A DNA stretch of 64,000 nucleotides from Hydra vulgaris (GCF_038396675.1 NC_088927.1:38982501-39046500), one strand, 5' to 3'; positions 12,545 to 27,225 are shown, counted from the stretch's first letter. The notes: a model not told the origin generated them from the sequence alone. Numbers and translations: made by a program.

Positions 12545-13360
12545 ACTTTATTTACAACACCATTTGATATACAACTAACCCTTACAAAGCTTACAATAAT
12601 TCAGTTAAAATTCAATCTGAGTTATTGAAACGTAATAAATTTAACATCAATAGAAAAGTAAAGCTGTCATTATTTAAAATGTAAAGGGTGTTGTCAAAAT
12701 ATGTTGATAGTAAAATTAAGTTACTAATAAATTCACGTTCAACAATAATTTATATTCTTACTGTCGTAAGAATTAGTACTAGTTAACAAATTTGAACAAA
12801 TAAGTATAAAATAGTGAAAAAACAATGAACAAATAACTTGAACTTGAACTAAATCTTGAATTTAAATTAATTGGTACTAATTTGTTCAAGCATAACCTTA
12901 AAAAAGTTATATGTATTATAAAGGAGTTATATGTATAACTGCATGCATTTTAAAGCATTTTATTTAATTTATATATTACTTTAGATCATATTTCTTTGAA
13001 TACTGGACCCAGAGACTTTATTCCCAATTACACTGTGGTACTCCAGATTAAAAATTGAAAAGTTTCTGTATATATCCTGTTTTTGTTCCTCAATGTACTT
13101 CGTAAGTCCTTTAAGTTTTATGAACCTTATTACATATAAAGTTAAAAGTTTTGGCCCCTAAAAAAAGTTACAGAAACCTCCCTATCTCCCCCCTATTTTA
13201 ATTTTTTTTTTCAATAAAGAAAATTTGACTTTCAAACCTGCATTTCTTTGTGGGACACTGCAGTGTCCCATGCATGCATACTTGGTTTTTGACAACATTT
13301 GAACTTGCATCAGTCAATTGTTTGCAGATAATATACTCAAGAACTATATTCAAATATCAT
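12545..13360. repeat. Right arm of the ~0.83-kb inverted repeat
   Basis: Reverse complement of 11,288-12,125. Just beyond it, 13,400-13,525 is in turn the inverse of 12,165-12,300, giving the order L1-L2-R1-R2, which a single foldback event would not produce. Confidence 0.8.
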
Positions 13361-13394
13361 ATGAACATTTTAGAGAATGTTCATATGATATTTG
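13351..13394. repeat. Perfect hairpin, 19-bp arms, 6-base loop
   Basis: CAAATATCATATGAACATT, loop TTAGAG, exact reverse complement. It sits at the outer edge of the right arm. Confidence 0.95.
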
Positions 13395-13562
13395 AACATC
13401 ACAAATTTAATAATATTGTTGTGATATGTTATATAAATAATTCCATAATAGATTATGATATGAAAATAAGATAGGATATGAAGGCAATGATCAAAGAATA
13501 AATTTACTTATAGAAATTTAGATGTTTGTTTATTAGTTTCAGAATATTATGTTATGTGTGAC

Positions 13563-16500
13563 CGCGGCCTTCTATAATAAAAGGCCTTGACATCGCGCAA
13601 CAAAGTTGTTAAACTGAAGGCCAATTCCTAATACTTTGTTTACATTTTCATCTTTTAACATTAGACGAAAGTTTGTGTTCGCGCTTTTTTAATAAATCTC
13701 TAAAATGTGATTGGTTTATAAATTAGATAGCCCAACATCAAGACGATAACGTTGTAAGGTTCAAGGCGTTAACATTGTAAGGTAATAATATTGTCAAACT
13801 AACGATAAGTTTTTTTAATAATTAAAATGCCTTAAAAATGCCTTTAAAATGCTGTGTATCTCTTTGCAAGTCGAACTATCTCAACTACAACAAAAGTATC
13901 AATTTATACAACTACAATTACAATATCAATTACAACTACAACTACAACAAAAATATCAATACTCAACTACAACAAAAATATCAATTTATAAATTCCCGAA
14001 GAATCTAGAGGAGAGAAAAAGATGTAGTGAAGCTATCCCAAGAACTGGTTTTATTGTTACAGACTATACAGCAGTATGTCAACTGCATTGGCCAAATGAA
14101 GCACCTTTTGAAAGCAAATATGGGAAGCAACGACCTTTAAGCCTACCATCTGTTTTTAAAAATGTTCCGCCTAGTTGTTTAGCCACACCAGCAAGTGAAG
14201 TTAGAAAAACTGTAACTTCAAGTGGTTTTCGAAGCATTTTACCAGATGAGTTAAATGATTTTCTAAAAGAGGATGAACTTATATTTGACGATATTCAATC
14301 TTTGTTAAGTGATAATAACGATGTTATTGTTTTCCAGCTTATTAAAAAAAGTTTACACGTACTATCAAAAATGTACAAACTTGGTGCTCCATTATTTATT
14401 TTAGTAATTTTCAATGATTATTGATTTGTAGCTAACCATAATGGCACAACTTGTAATATTTCATCTTTAGCTGTAAACAAATTAAAGTTAATAAAAACAA
14501 AATCAGCTTTATTTGAAGCAGTTAGATTTTTAAAAGATAAAGAAAGTTCACTTTAGTCAAATATTCTATTCGAACACCTTAATGCTATGAGAAAAGTTAA
14601 TGTCGGTGAAGTTTTATATACTTCAGATATTGTATGTAGAGCATATGAGTATTTTGCTATGCGACGAAGTTTATATGATTGTTTGCGTATTGACTACAAG
14701 TTGCCAAGTATAAGGATTTTAACACGATTGACTTCAAAAATAAGCTCAATGGAGGACCTAAGTTTCATAAATAGTATTATTATGAATTTAAATCCATTGA
14801 AAAGAACTTCCATACTACTAATTGATGAGGTCTATGTCAAAGCTTCATTACTTTACCAAAGAGGTGCTTTGTTTGGTCAAGCAGTAAACTACCCTGAAAA
14901 GTTAGCTAAAACAATTTTATCATTTATGATTAAATGTCTTTTTGGAGGTCCAGAATTTATATGTAGAGCTCAACCTGTTGCAAATCTTTCCTCTGAATTT
15001 CAGTTTGCTTAATGTCAACAAATTGTTGATACGATAAATAATATTGAAAATAGTAATAATTACTGATGGTAACCGTGTAAATCAAAGATTTTTTCGGAAT
15101 GTTTAAAACAGTTGATAGTAAACCATGGTTAACAATATCAGGTATATATTTATTGTATGATTATGTGCATCTCTTAAAATCTATACGAAACAATTGGTTG
15201 ACAAAAAAAAGACTGGGGAACTTCAATTTTTGAACAATAAAGAACTGGCTTTGGCTAAGTGGAGTGATTTAGAAACTTTATATAAAACTGAGTGCAATAG
15301 TCTTTTTAAACTCTCTAAACTTACAGCTAAATCAGTTTATCCAAAACCAATAGAGAGACAATCTGTAAAGTTTTGTTTGCCTGTTTTTTGCGAAGAAACA
15401 GTAGATGCATTAAGAACGCATCCAGAGATTGAAAATAAAGCATTTGAAGGTACTGCTGTATTTATTGAAAAAATACTTTTTTTTTAGAATGTTGTTAATG
15501 TCAAAGCACCTGGTGCTGGCATTCGGTTTAGAAATGAATTATGCGGAGAAATCCACTCAGTTGGTGATCAACAGTTACAACTGCTATGAGATATTGCTGA
15601 ACTGTCAAATTTTATGAAACCTTCAGGTAAGCGTGTAAAACAGCTTATGCTAGATACTAGCAATGCTGTAGCACATTCATGTTATGGCTTTATTGATCTC
15701 GTAGAAACTTTGTTGAGTAATGGAGCAAAGTATGTCTTATTAGGTTGGTTTTCAACAGATCCACTTGAAAAAGCTTTTTCTAAGCTTCGACAGGGATCTG
15801 GAGGTACTTACTTTATAAACGCTAAATCTGTAATTGAAAAAATTAATATTAAACATACTAAATTGATATTACAACTTGACATTCCTGTTGATGGTATCGA
15901 TGGTCATACTTGTGACATATGTTTTAGAGATATTTCTACTGATGAAAAAGAACTTCTGGATAATATACATGATCTTGAAAGCTCAGTTAATAAATCTACA
16001 TTAGTGGCTATAGTTTACATAGCTGGCTATGTGCAAAAAAGCGAAATAAAAATTTATGATGATTCTACCAATTATTATTATAAATATGGAAGTTATCTGT
16101 ATAGTCTAAACAGAGGCGGACTTGAAATTCCTTCTGATACTCTTTTCTAATGGTCAATATTTTGCTTTTTTTTTTTTCAAGGTGCTACTGACCCTTTATG
16201 CAGAACATTTTGTGTTACTTTGTTTCAGTTCATTGCTGCTAAATATTAATTTAAAATCACAAAAAAACGATGCAGAGTATATTCTAATATTCTGCTAAAG
16301 AATTACTCACTAATTACCACTCCCAAAATACTAAAGCTATCATAATTTATGTGAAAATTAGTTTTGTAATTTATTATGCTATTTACTAGTTATGTTTTTT
16401 ATTTTCTCATTAGCCTATATGTCTCGCAATATGTTTGGATTTGTAAATATTTACCCTGTTGAGATATATTGATAAAACTTTTTTTTTGCTTGAATCAATT

Positions 16501-16875
16501 TTTGTTGGTGTTTTTTATTGTTGGTGATTTTTATTGTTACCATTTTTAGCAAAAAAAATTAACAATACAGTTATCTTTCTAATATATAGATATATACTTT
16601 GTTATGGTTCTGCTTGTTATTGATAATATTTAACATTACATAAATATTCTTAATGAAATTTGAAATACGAAAAACATGATTATCTTTTAACAATTTTTTG
16701 GTTTTCTTTTTATATTTCCGTCTTTACTAGAGATTATTATTAGAAATCATAGACTGCCATTACACCCTACCTAATATAAAAATATATCAATATAAGTAAA
16801 AGTGAAAGTTTAATCGGCCTTCAGTTTTTACGGCATTTTGCGCGATGTCAAGGCCTGTTATTATAGAAGGCCGTG
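13563..16875 (+). mobile_element. P1: P-type transposon, 3.3 kb, with 8-bp target duplication
   Basis: The left end is CGCGGCCTTCTATAATAAAA and the right end, inverted, is CACGGCCTTCTATAATAACA; both continue into AGGCCTTGACATCGCGCAA. The flanks carry TGTGTGAC on both sides (13,555-13,562 and 16,876-16,883), an 8-bp duplication typical of P elements. Inside is a broken THAP-type transposase in the plus direction. Non-autonomous today because of stops and a frameshift. A second family (P2, 34.1-43.8 kb) has related ends. Confidence 0.9.
13838..16150 (+). pseudogene. P element transposase with THAP domain, broken
   Basis: Starts MPLKCCVSLCKSNY, giving the first zinc-ligand cysteines of a THAP finger. 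A (CAACTA)n-type expansion (about 13,877-13,985) follows, after which the frame changes. The finger then resumes with KFPKNLEERKRC, RTGFIVTDYTAVCQLHWP (the Cys-x2-His pair) and a KYGKQRPLSLPSVF tail. After a stop at 14,422 come the catalytic parts. SILLIDEVYVK has the first Asp, then GALFGQAVNYPEKLAK and FGGPEFICR. TDGNRVNQRFF at about 15,063 is out of the main frame. YDYVHLLKSIRNNW ends at about 15,200. The end piece has STDPLEKAFSKLRQGSGG (D-x2-E) at about 15,748-15,800. Breaks: the frameshift at the repeat, stops at 14,422, 14,556 and 15,010, and further shifts near 15,060 and 15,480. In an active element this enzyme excises and reinserts the transposon in the nucleus. Confidence 0.85.
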
Positions 16876-17015
16876 TGTGTGACGAAAAAGTAAAGATACT
16901 TTTGCATTCAGTGGCTATTACACCTAAGGTTTATATCATTGAAAAAGTAGGTTTTTACATTTTTGCTTTTGTTTTTTTGTTTAACTACTTATCCTAATTG
17001 ATCACTTTTTTTCAG

Positions 17016-17084
17016 GATTCTCCTCATGGGTTCAAGGTCATTACGCATAATATGTGTTCAATTACCCATAATACGTTAGTCATT
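17016..17084 (+). pseudogene. Second exon-like segment of element B
   Basis: TTTTTTTCAG precedes it and GTAAGT follows at 17,085. The 69 bases are open for 23 codons (DSPHGFKVITHNMCSI, then THNTLVI) and join in phase 0 to the split exon ending at 16,946. No family recognised and no further exons found, so it is speculative. Confidence 0.35.
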
Positions 17085-17229
17085 GTAAGTAATAAATTAG
17101 GAAATAATTATTTGTGAAATATTGTAGTCATTAATGACTTCAACCTGGCTAATAATTAAAATTGCACGACTAACAAGGTTCCTTATTAAAATTGCTCTCT
17201 TAAAATATCTCTCTCTCTTTCTCTCTCTC

Positions 17230-17366
<137 letters not shown>

Positions 17367-17617
17367 TTATATATATTTGTATTTATTTTTTTTTTTTAGA
17401 AAATGTTTGAAGAAAGTTAGAAGATACTAAAAACCTTGGTATTATACAAGCCGAAGCGATTTAATTAATTCAATCGATAAAAAACGGCGTGTAAATCGCA
17501 AAAGATAATATTTTTAATATTCATTTTGGATGTATTGCTTAATAGCATTTTTTTAAAAATAAATTCATTTTGCAACACGTTTTTTAATTTTATAAAATTT
17601 TGTCATAATAGTTAAGG

Positions 17618-18157
17618 TAAATCCCACATAGGTTATAGGTGGAAAACATCACATTTAAAAGATCAAAAATGCTACACATTTTGAATACCAAATGGGATAA
17701 AGTAGCAAATACCAGATTAAGTTAAGCCTCTCTGAAAGCTTCGATGATTAATTTTAAATTACTATTTAAGTAATTTTTAAATTAAAAGAATTTTAAAAAT
17801 TATCATAGAAGCATTCGGACTTTCATTTGTCTAGTATTGACTACTTTTATACCATTTGGATAAAAATATGTGGCATTTAAGATCTATAACATGTAGTATT
17901 TTCCGCCTATATCCCATGTAGGATTTACCACATAAAACCCATGTGGGATTTACCATATGAAACCCACATGGGACAAAATAATAATCCCCATATGGGTTAC
18001 ATATGGTAAAAACCCACGCGTATCCCATATGGGATTTACCATATGGAATCCATGTGGGATTTACCATATGAAACCCACATGGGACAAAATAATAATCCCC
18101 ACATGGGTTACATGTGGACAAAATCCACGCGTATCCCATGTGCGCTTTTTCACTGGG
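17618..18157 (-). repeat. Right subterminal word array of element B
   Basis: Mirror of the left end, with many CCCATGTGGGATTTACCATA-type units. An ~125-base unit is repeated twice (about 17,950 and 18,060), ending in CTTTTTCACTGGG. The opposed open frames follow from the self-complementary words. Sequence at 17,620-17,660 (CCCACATAGGTTATAGGTGG) begins the array. Confidence 0.75.
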
Positions 18158-18159
18158 TA

Positions 18160-18262
18160 TATCGCATAAATCCATTATATGATAAATCTGAAATGAAAAA
18201 ATGTAACAAATAAGTAAATACAAAGAAAAACATCATATATGAATCGAAAATCAATGTTTTGA
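18160..18262 (+). repeat. Repeat unit U, copy 1 (continuation)
   Basis: CATAAATC..ATATGATAAATCTGAAATG and the following ~80 bases are the inverse of 28,560-28,665. This is the far side of the element B insertion. Confidence 0.8.
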
Positions 18263-18402
18263 TAGATTATTGTCAATAACAATATGGGCATAGAAGTAGT
18301 CGTTTAGGGAAGTGCTAAATTAATACCATATAAACTATACCTACATTTATTGATTCAGTCACTCTCAAACACAAAATGCATACATATAAGTTGTTATATT
18401 AT

Positions 18403-19184
<782 letters not shown>

Positions 19185-19353
19185 AAGTAGTGGTAAAATC
19201 ATTTTAATTAAATGATATTACCACTACTTTTGTTGAATCATTCTAAATTCCAAATCATTTATTTGAATCATACTTAATATGATTCAAATAAATTACCATT
19301 CAATGAATGGTAATTTATTTGAATCATATTAAGTATGATTCAAATAAATGATT
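19185..19353. repeat. Two palindromes, the second perfect over 101 bases and nested
   Basis: AAAGTAGTGGTAA...TTACCACTACTTT forms a ~21-bp-arm hairpin at about 19,186-19,233. At 19,253-19,353 a perfect palindrome has 50-bp arms around a single base (19,303). Each arm is itself a hairpin (TTTATTTGAATCATA, CTTAA, then its complement), so one strand can fold into a long stem or a three-hairpin form. Confidence 0.95.
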
Positions 19354-20398
19354 TAGCTAATTTCACTTTTTATAAGTTTTTATGCTAAGTATTGAGACAG
19401 TTCAATTATAAAACTCTTATATTTTTAATTACAGTTTAATTTTAGATAGAGCTCTTAAAATTAATAAAGAAGTATAATTAACTTTATTATTAGCACATAG
19501 TTTTTTTAACTTAATAAAAGTTAATATTACTACAGAAATATGACAGAAGACACTGTTAAAATGATTAAAAAAAGTTACAATGCTTATCTATTATTCAGTT
19601 ATGACTTTGGTTTGATTTATTTAAACTTGAAAAGTTTATTTAATTCATTTCTTCATGATTGTATTCAAAAAAAAAAAAATTTCATTATATATTTTCATTT
19701 CTTTTATAATTTGCTATTAATTAATAATTTTTCAATTAAAACAGTTAATTTGCAATTTTAAATAGTTCTTTAACCAATTTTTGTTTAACTTTTTTTTAAT
19801 ATGCAGTTAATAGGATTAAAATTGGTTTTATATTATAAATTCAATAATACATTTTTTTTGCTCAGTCCAATCATATTAAATTTTTAAAAAGTTTTATATC
19901 ATATAATAATATAATATACTGCTTTTTTTATGTATTTGAATGAATAATGAATTTTTATGTATTTGAATGAATAATGAATATATCATCTATGAGTAATATA
20001 CTAATACTTGTCTGAAAATATATAGACATATATAATTTATTTATAGTATATTAAATTTAATATACTATTTATAGTATATTATATTTATAATATACTATAT
20101 ATTTAATATATACTATAATATATACTATATTATAGTATATATTAAATATATACTATAAGATAATATATACTTAATACATACTATATCAATAATAATTATG
20201 AATGATATGATTCCGATACAGCAATGACAGTCTTCCACAATAGTAGAGTAGAAAAACTTAAAAAAACACAGAAAGGCTATTACTATTTCTTACTGGACTA
20301 GAAAAGATAATGATTCTGATGCTGTTGATTATTATATGAAAAAGTTCCAGCTAGTTGCTGACATTGTATCCTGTGAGTTGATGTTTTCCTAATGTGAA
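19354..20398. other. No gene; TA-rich palindromic patch
   Basis: Around 20,040-20,165 there are overlapping TATAGTATATTAAATTTAAT-type inverted words. The rest is AT-rich with only short chance frames. Confidence 0.4.
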
Positions 20399-21970
<1,572 letters not shown>

Positions 21971-23559
21971 GTATTTTTTCGAATCTCATTAAAAATATAT
22001 TTTTTTTAGGTTGTAAAAAAGGAGGGGGGGGGGTGATGATACGCCCCCTTTCCCATCTACACCACTTGAAACAAAGGGTGCGCTGCTAGTGATGTTGTAA
22101 AGTAGTAAAATATAATTTTTAATTTGATACTAGATTTCTTTTTAATTATAAAGACAAATATTTATAAAAAAAAAGAGTCTTTTTTGATAATAGGGTGTTT
22201 GAAACCATCACCCTTACATCCACCTAAAGACAATGATGAAACTTCTATATTTGACTGTGGTCTGATAGCTAATTACAAAACATGTTGTATATAAAAATTT
22301 ACATTTTCATTAAAAAAACACTTTTATATATATATAGTATAGTTAGTCTTTATTGCCGGTATGAATGGTGGTTTTGTGCCCCCTCTTTCCCCCGGATGCG
22401 CCTGTAATCTAGAGACCTTTATAAATTTGTAGATAACTCTTGTGTCTATCTTTTGATACCAAGATATAAAATTTTGGATAAGAATTGATTAAGTTATAAT
22501 AGTTTTAGTTTATAAAAACTTTATTTTGACCACAGTTTCTTCAACAAATCCTAATATCAAAAAATCGGTACTTAAAACGTCATAACTTTTTGTAATTACG
22601 CTTATAAAAATGTTGCAAACCAGTAAATTAAAATAAGCTAAATTCTTCTTTGCATAATTTTACCTATGTTTTTTTTATTGCCAAGACGTAATTCTGCGTT
22701 GAGTTAAACAAAAGCCACAGATTTCAATGAAGAAGCATTTCCCAAATAATCTTTTTTTAAAAGATTGCGCTTATGAATAGAATAATGGTATGTATTAGAC
22801 CAAAGTAGTTAGTTGCTCAAAAAAGAATTTCGTGATTTATTTCATTTTAGTTTCCATATCAAGTTAGAAAGCTGAAAAGTATAAATGTTATCTCTTTTTT
22901 CTCTCGTAAATCCAAAACAATGTTTTAATTTCACTTCGTTGTCAATACACCTATCTTCAAATATTGTTCTCTATGCAATAAGTAGTTTCTACTTTACGTC
23001 AGTTGAAACAAAAAGCTTATTATTACTGTCAACATCAAGACTAGACAAATGCTTTCTTTCAGAGCTAGATTAATCATTCAAAAAAATTATAAATACAATA
23101 TATTGCACTAAAATTCATGAAACTTTAGTACTATTAATTGTGTAACTAGGTAAACATTTAGTCTAAACAAATAGAAATATCACCATAATAAACTTTGTGC
23201 AAAGCATGGCTCAAAACTTTTTGCATAACTCTCATATGCAAATGAAAGTTACTAAGGATTTTTTTATTTGGGTGATCGTGATACCTGCAATACTTGGCAA
23301 CGATTCATTTTGCAAAGTTACTAGCTTAAATTTTTTAAAGCATCAAAGTTATGAACAAGACTAATGTTAATGTTTTATTCTGATTGAAAATACTTTATAC
23401 ATTTAAAAAAATAAACATATTTCCAATACTAATATTAGGTGTTTTTATGCAGTTCTATGGCTTTTTTTTATATTTCATGACACTACTACATAATCCATAT
23501 AAAAAAGAGCCTAGAGCTTAAACCTTTATGTATATATAATAGTATAATATCTATTTATT
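21971..23559. other. No recognisable gene
   Basis: It includes a G-rich stretch (GGAGGGGGGGGGGTGATG, about 22,021) and AT-rich sequence. The CGCCCCC..CCCCC words near 22,045 and 22,380 may be decayed element sequence. A 62-codon frame at 22,885 has no family features. Confidence 0.4.
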
Positions 23560-24033
23560 TAAAACTATTGTTGATACCAAAACTCATATATTCTGATAAT
23601 TGTAAAGCAGCTTTAGCTTCTTTTTCTTTGCTATCTTGGCACAAACTACAATCCGATGCAAACAATGGTTCAGAAGATAAAAAAGATGCAACTAAAGGCG
23701 CCAATCTTCTTTTCTTGGTTTTATTACTGGAAATATCATAATTCACCTGAGGTCTGTCAGACACTACAGTCGAAAAAGAGGAGAGTTATTCTTATTATCA
23801 ATTACAAAATGAACCGATATTGGTTCATTTTGTAACCATAGTTTGTTATTCACTTCGAAACAAATTTTAGAGCTTTTGCATAAATTCTACCTTTGTCGAA
23901 CATGCTTTAATAAATTAGACGAGTTATTACTTGCAGATAAGCTCGTGCCGTTTATAACTGCATCCAAAATATTAGGATTAACTAACTTCAAGATTTCTTG
24001 TGTTATATATGAATAAACATCAATATTTTTCAT
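23556..24033 (-). pseudogene. Unrecognised coding-like remnant
   Basis: On the minus strand, two blocks look protein-like. From about 24,032 down to 23,890: MKNIDVYSYITQEILKLVNP, then NILDAVINGTSL...LLKHVRQR, then a stop. From 23,764 to 23,556: SDRPQVNYDISSNKTKKRR...EKEAKAALQLSEYMSF. Between them a hairpin (23,802-23,835, 14-bp arms) breaks the frame. The composition is more codon-like than its surroundings. The second block loosely resembles the linker before a hAT C-terminus, but I cannot assign it. Confidence 0.3.
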
Positions 24034-25432
24034 GTTTTAAATATTTAAAAACATGAATTACATTAACAAAATCTTATAAATAAATATTTTAAGATGTATT
24101 AATATTAAAACAAGCTTATAACATCTAACATCTGGACTCACTGAAACCCAATTATTACATAACCATTTAAAATAAAATACATTTAGTGTTTTCGACACAC
24201 AATATAAGCGGATACATCAGTTCACTTGTAAAAACCATTATTTATAACCAGGCACACATCCACGGATTATAAACCAAATTTATATTGACAATATACACAT
24301 TGAACTATGTATTTCAAGCCTCAAATTACTGAACCGTAAAAGCATTGCATTATATACATATTATTATGTAAGTGAAATTTTAACTAAAAAAAGTACTTCA
24401 AATACGCCATCATCTGAAATCATTTTATTTGACATAACTTACGTGCAAAATAGTGTTGCAATAATTCATTTGAAAGACAATACTTGATTTTATTATATTA
24501 TGCAATAAAAAGAGAGGTTTACAAATTAACAACTGTTTTATGCTTATTAGTAACACAAAAAAAATTTTAAAATAAAAAATAAAATGCAAAATTTTTTTTT
24601 TTCAAAAAAAAAGGCTTTTTATTATTCAGCTTGGAAGCATACAGCAAGATAATTATACAAAAATATATATAATTTTAGCTGAATGTTTAAGCTATAAAAT
24701 GGTATACAAAAATGTTATTTTTTAGAACGTATTTTTTTACTTTTGTCCAGCACCTGACCCACTGTGCGCTGTAGTAAATAATGGCGTACTATAAAAGCAA
24801 TATTTTTATTGACTCAATGAATGTATACAGTAAACGTAGTACACACAAAAAAACTACAACGTTTATTTAAAACCAAACTTATTTTTTAAACAAGAGCTTA
24901 TATCGTTTGTTATCAATACCAAACATACCAACAAATTTATCTATAAAGTCCTTTTTTTTTATGCAATTTATTTTGTTTCTGTGTACGCTTTACTACACAA
25001 ACCAGACAAACGGTCATTTGATGTCGTTGACCTTTTTTTTACACAACATAATCTTTTAAACGATTGTACGGTGAAGCAATATTCTAAACGAGTGCTTCAC
25101 CGTACATTTTGTTGCTGGTAAAGTTAACACTTGCGAGGCATACCTAATACCTGGATAAAATTGTGTAAAAGGTAATAAGTTGATGAAATCTTCGCTACTG
25201 TTGTATTATCAAGCGTTCAAAAATCAAACTAACTCAGGGCCTCAGTTACAAAACTATCTATGCTGTATACGTTATTAGTCATAGAAACTTTGTCTTAAAA
25301 TGTTTGAACAATCTAGACAAATGGAAGTGGAACATTAACTTTGTTAGATAAAAACGGAAATCTCTCTGAAAAACTTAAAAAGAAACTTAAAAACAAAAAA
25401 AATAGCTATTCATTATCAAGCAAGTAGGACTA
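24034..25432. other. No gene; one hairpin at 25,065-25,106
   Basis: AT-rich. TGTACGGTGAAGCA at 25,065-25,078 pairs exactly with 25,093-25,106 around a 14-base loop. Confidence 0.5.
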
Positions 25433-25575
25433 TTTGGTTGAGTTGCTCGGCCTTTGTTTGGGTTGAGTTGCTTAGCCCTTGTTTTAGTTGAGTTGCTAGG
25501 CCATTATTTTGGTTGAGTTGTTCGGCCATTTTTTTTTATTTGGTTGACTTGCTCGGCCATTGTTTTCATTGGGCT
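25433..25575. repeat. ~33-bp tandem repeat (GGTTGAGTTGCTCGGCC)
   Basis: About four to five units of GGTTGAGTTGCTCGGCCATT followed by a T-rich tail, with substitutions. Noncoding. Confidence 0.85.
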
Positions 25576-26164
25576 TAAACTAATTGAAAATTTATGATAC
25601 GTGCTAAAAAACAAAGTAAAGAAATATCATTAAAAAATTAAAAATCTAAAAATGAATTAAATGACAATGTGGGGCACAACTCAATTAGTCTAAATGAATT
25701 ATTAATTGAAAGCAAAAATTGTGGTTACGGCTCTGACCTGTATACAATTATTTTTTAATGATACGTACATGTTTCTTTAAAAAGTTCTATATATGTGGTT
25801 TATTTATTTATTTTATTTACTTCTTTTTTGCTTTGAAGATTATGTCTGATAAACGGGCTTGGGCTTCATTTATTACAAAACGAAACAAATTGTATTATAT
25901 GTTTTAAAAAATTTTGTTTAGATAATCTAGAGTTGATGGTCATTTAATATTAAGTCTTCCTATTTGTAAGTTATTAGATGTTGTTTTTGCTTCTTCAAAT
26001 CATGCCACCAATTGGCGAACAGTTGTTGAAAAAAATGGGTATTTTCTATAAAAATGTTCGTGTTTCTTTAAAATAATTTATTTAGTGTTTTGTGCACATA
26101 TTAAGACTATTTAAGCACATTGTTGCTATCTATTACAAAGATTTTATATTTATCTTAAACTATT

Positions 26165-26878
26165 TGTAAATAAAATGCCGAAAAAGTGATTAATAGAAAA
26201 AGTAAATAAAATGCCAAAAAAGTGATTCGTTTAAAAAGTAAATAAAATGCCGAAAAAGCGATTAGTTTAAAAAGTAAATAAAACGCCGAAAAAGCGATTA
26301 GTTTAAAAAGTAAATAAAATGACGAATAGTCATTTTGAATAGTCATTTAGTTTTTAAACTGACCACAAAAAGTGGTCAGTTTAAAAACTAAATAAAATGA
26401 CGAAAAGCGATTAAATTAAAAAGTAAATAAAATAACAAAAACATTACCTTTAAAAGGTAAATAAAATCACGAAAAAGTGATTAGTTTAAAAAGAAAACAA
26501 AATGACAAAAAAAATGGTATGTTTTTTTAACATTTAATTTACTTTTTTAGTTTTTTAACATTTTAATTTACTTTTTTAACATTTTAATTTACTTTTTTAG
26601 TAAATAATATTTACAAAAAAGTGATTGGTTTAAAAAGTAAAGAAAATGACGAAAAAAACGATTAGTTTAAAAAGTAAATAAAATGACGAAAAAGTGATAA
26701 GTTTAAAAAGTAAATAAAACGACAACAAGCGAATAAATTCAAAAGTAAATAAAATGACGAAAAAGTGATTGGTTTGAAAAGTAAATAAAATAGCAAAAAA
26801 GTGATTGGTGTAAAAAGTAAATAAAATGACGAAACAGTGATTAGTTTAGAAATTAAATAAAATGACAAAAATGTGATT
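26165..26878. repeat. 36-bp satellite array, left part
   Basis: Unit of 36 bases containing GTAAATAAAATGACGAAAAA and GTGATTAGTTTAAA. About 18 units with mutations and a 21-bp-arm hairpin at 26,346-26,392. The same array resumes at 33,583 in the same orientation, so block E2 interrupts it. Because 36 is a multiple of three, open frames persist on the minus strand; they are not genes. Confidence 0.9.
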
Positions 26879-27225
26879 CCCAGTCGGCATATCTAGTATT
26901 GTAAATACTCGGAGTATTGATCGCGTATAACATACCGCCGTTGATACCAGAAAAATACGCATTTAGTTTTAAGTTTCGAATTCGAGTTCAATACCACTTA
27001 TTTATCAAAAATACGTATTATTTAATATTTGATCAAAATCGGATACGATATCCCAGTCGGCATATCTAGTATTGTAAATACTCAGAGTATTGATCACGTA
27101 TAACATACCGCCGTTGATACCAGAAAAATGCGCATTTAGTTTTAAGTTTCGAATTCGAGTTCAATACCACTTATTTATCAAAAATACGTATTATTTAATA
27201 TTTGATCAAAATCGGATACGATATC
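26879..27225 (+). repeat. Left subterminal tandem duplication of E2
   Basis: Two copies of a ~173-base unit starting CCCAGTCGGCATATCTAGTA, differing at only a few positions (CTCGGAG/CTCAGAG, GATCGCG/GATCACG, ATACGC/ATGCGC). It contains palindromic words such as AATACGTATTATT. Confidence 0.9.

Larger units (their letters stand above)
13543..16946 (+). pseudogene. Exon-like segment split by P1 insertion
   Basis: Removing P1 (13,563-16,875) and one 8-bp target copy joins 13,543-13,562 to 16,884-16,946. The joined 83-base exon has an acceptor TTAGTTTCAG at 13,533-13,542 and a donor GTAGGT at 16,947. It is open in one frame, reading YYVMCD at the left and EKVKILLHSVAITPK then VYIIEK at the right. 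The next exon-like piece (17,016-17,084) continues in phase 0. The family is not recognised. It could belong to element B's own gene or to a captured gene. The evidence is splice signals plus an open frame across a clean insertion site, so it is suggestive only. Confidence 0.4.

Noticed and set aside
13849..13990. Glutamine-rich protein start (LQLQLQQKYQ)
   Set aside because: It is a different-frame reading of the CAACTA repeat inside the P1 THAP region; the true start is the MPLKCC frame at 13,838.
14587..15012. Independent gene with a 141-residue product
   Set aside because: It is the central part of the P1 transposase (IDEVYVK motif) separated by stops; listed under P1.
17831..18223. 130-codon minus-strand frame with repeated MGYAW and CNPYGDYYFVP words
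   Set aside because: It is the translation of the CCCATGTGGG word array of element B; the opposite strand is also open, and the words are self-complementary DNA motifs.
25920..26045. Short coding-like stretch (VDGHLILSLPICKLLDVVFA)
   Set aside because: About 40 codons look protein-like but I found no splice sites, continuation or family; not enough for a feature.
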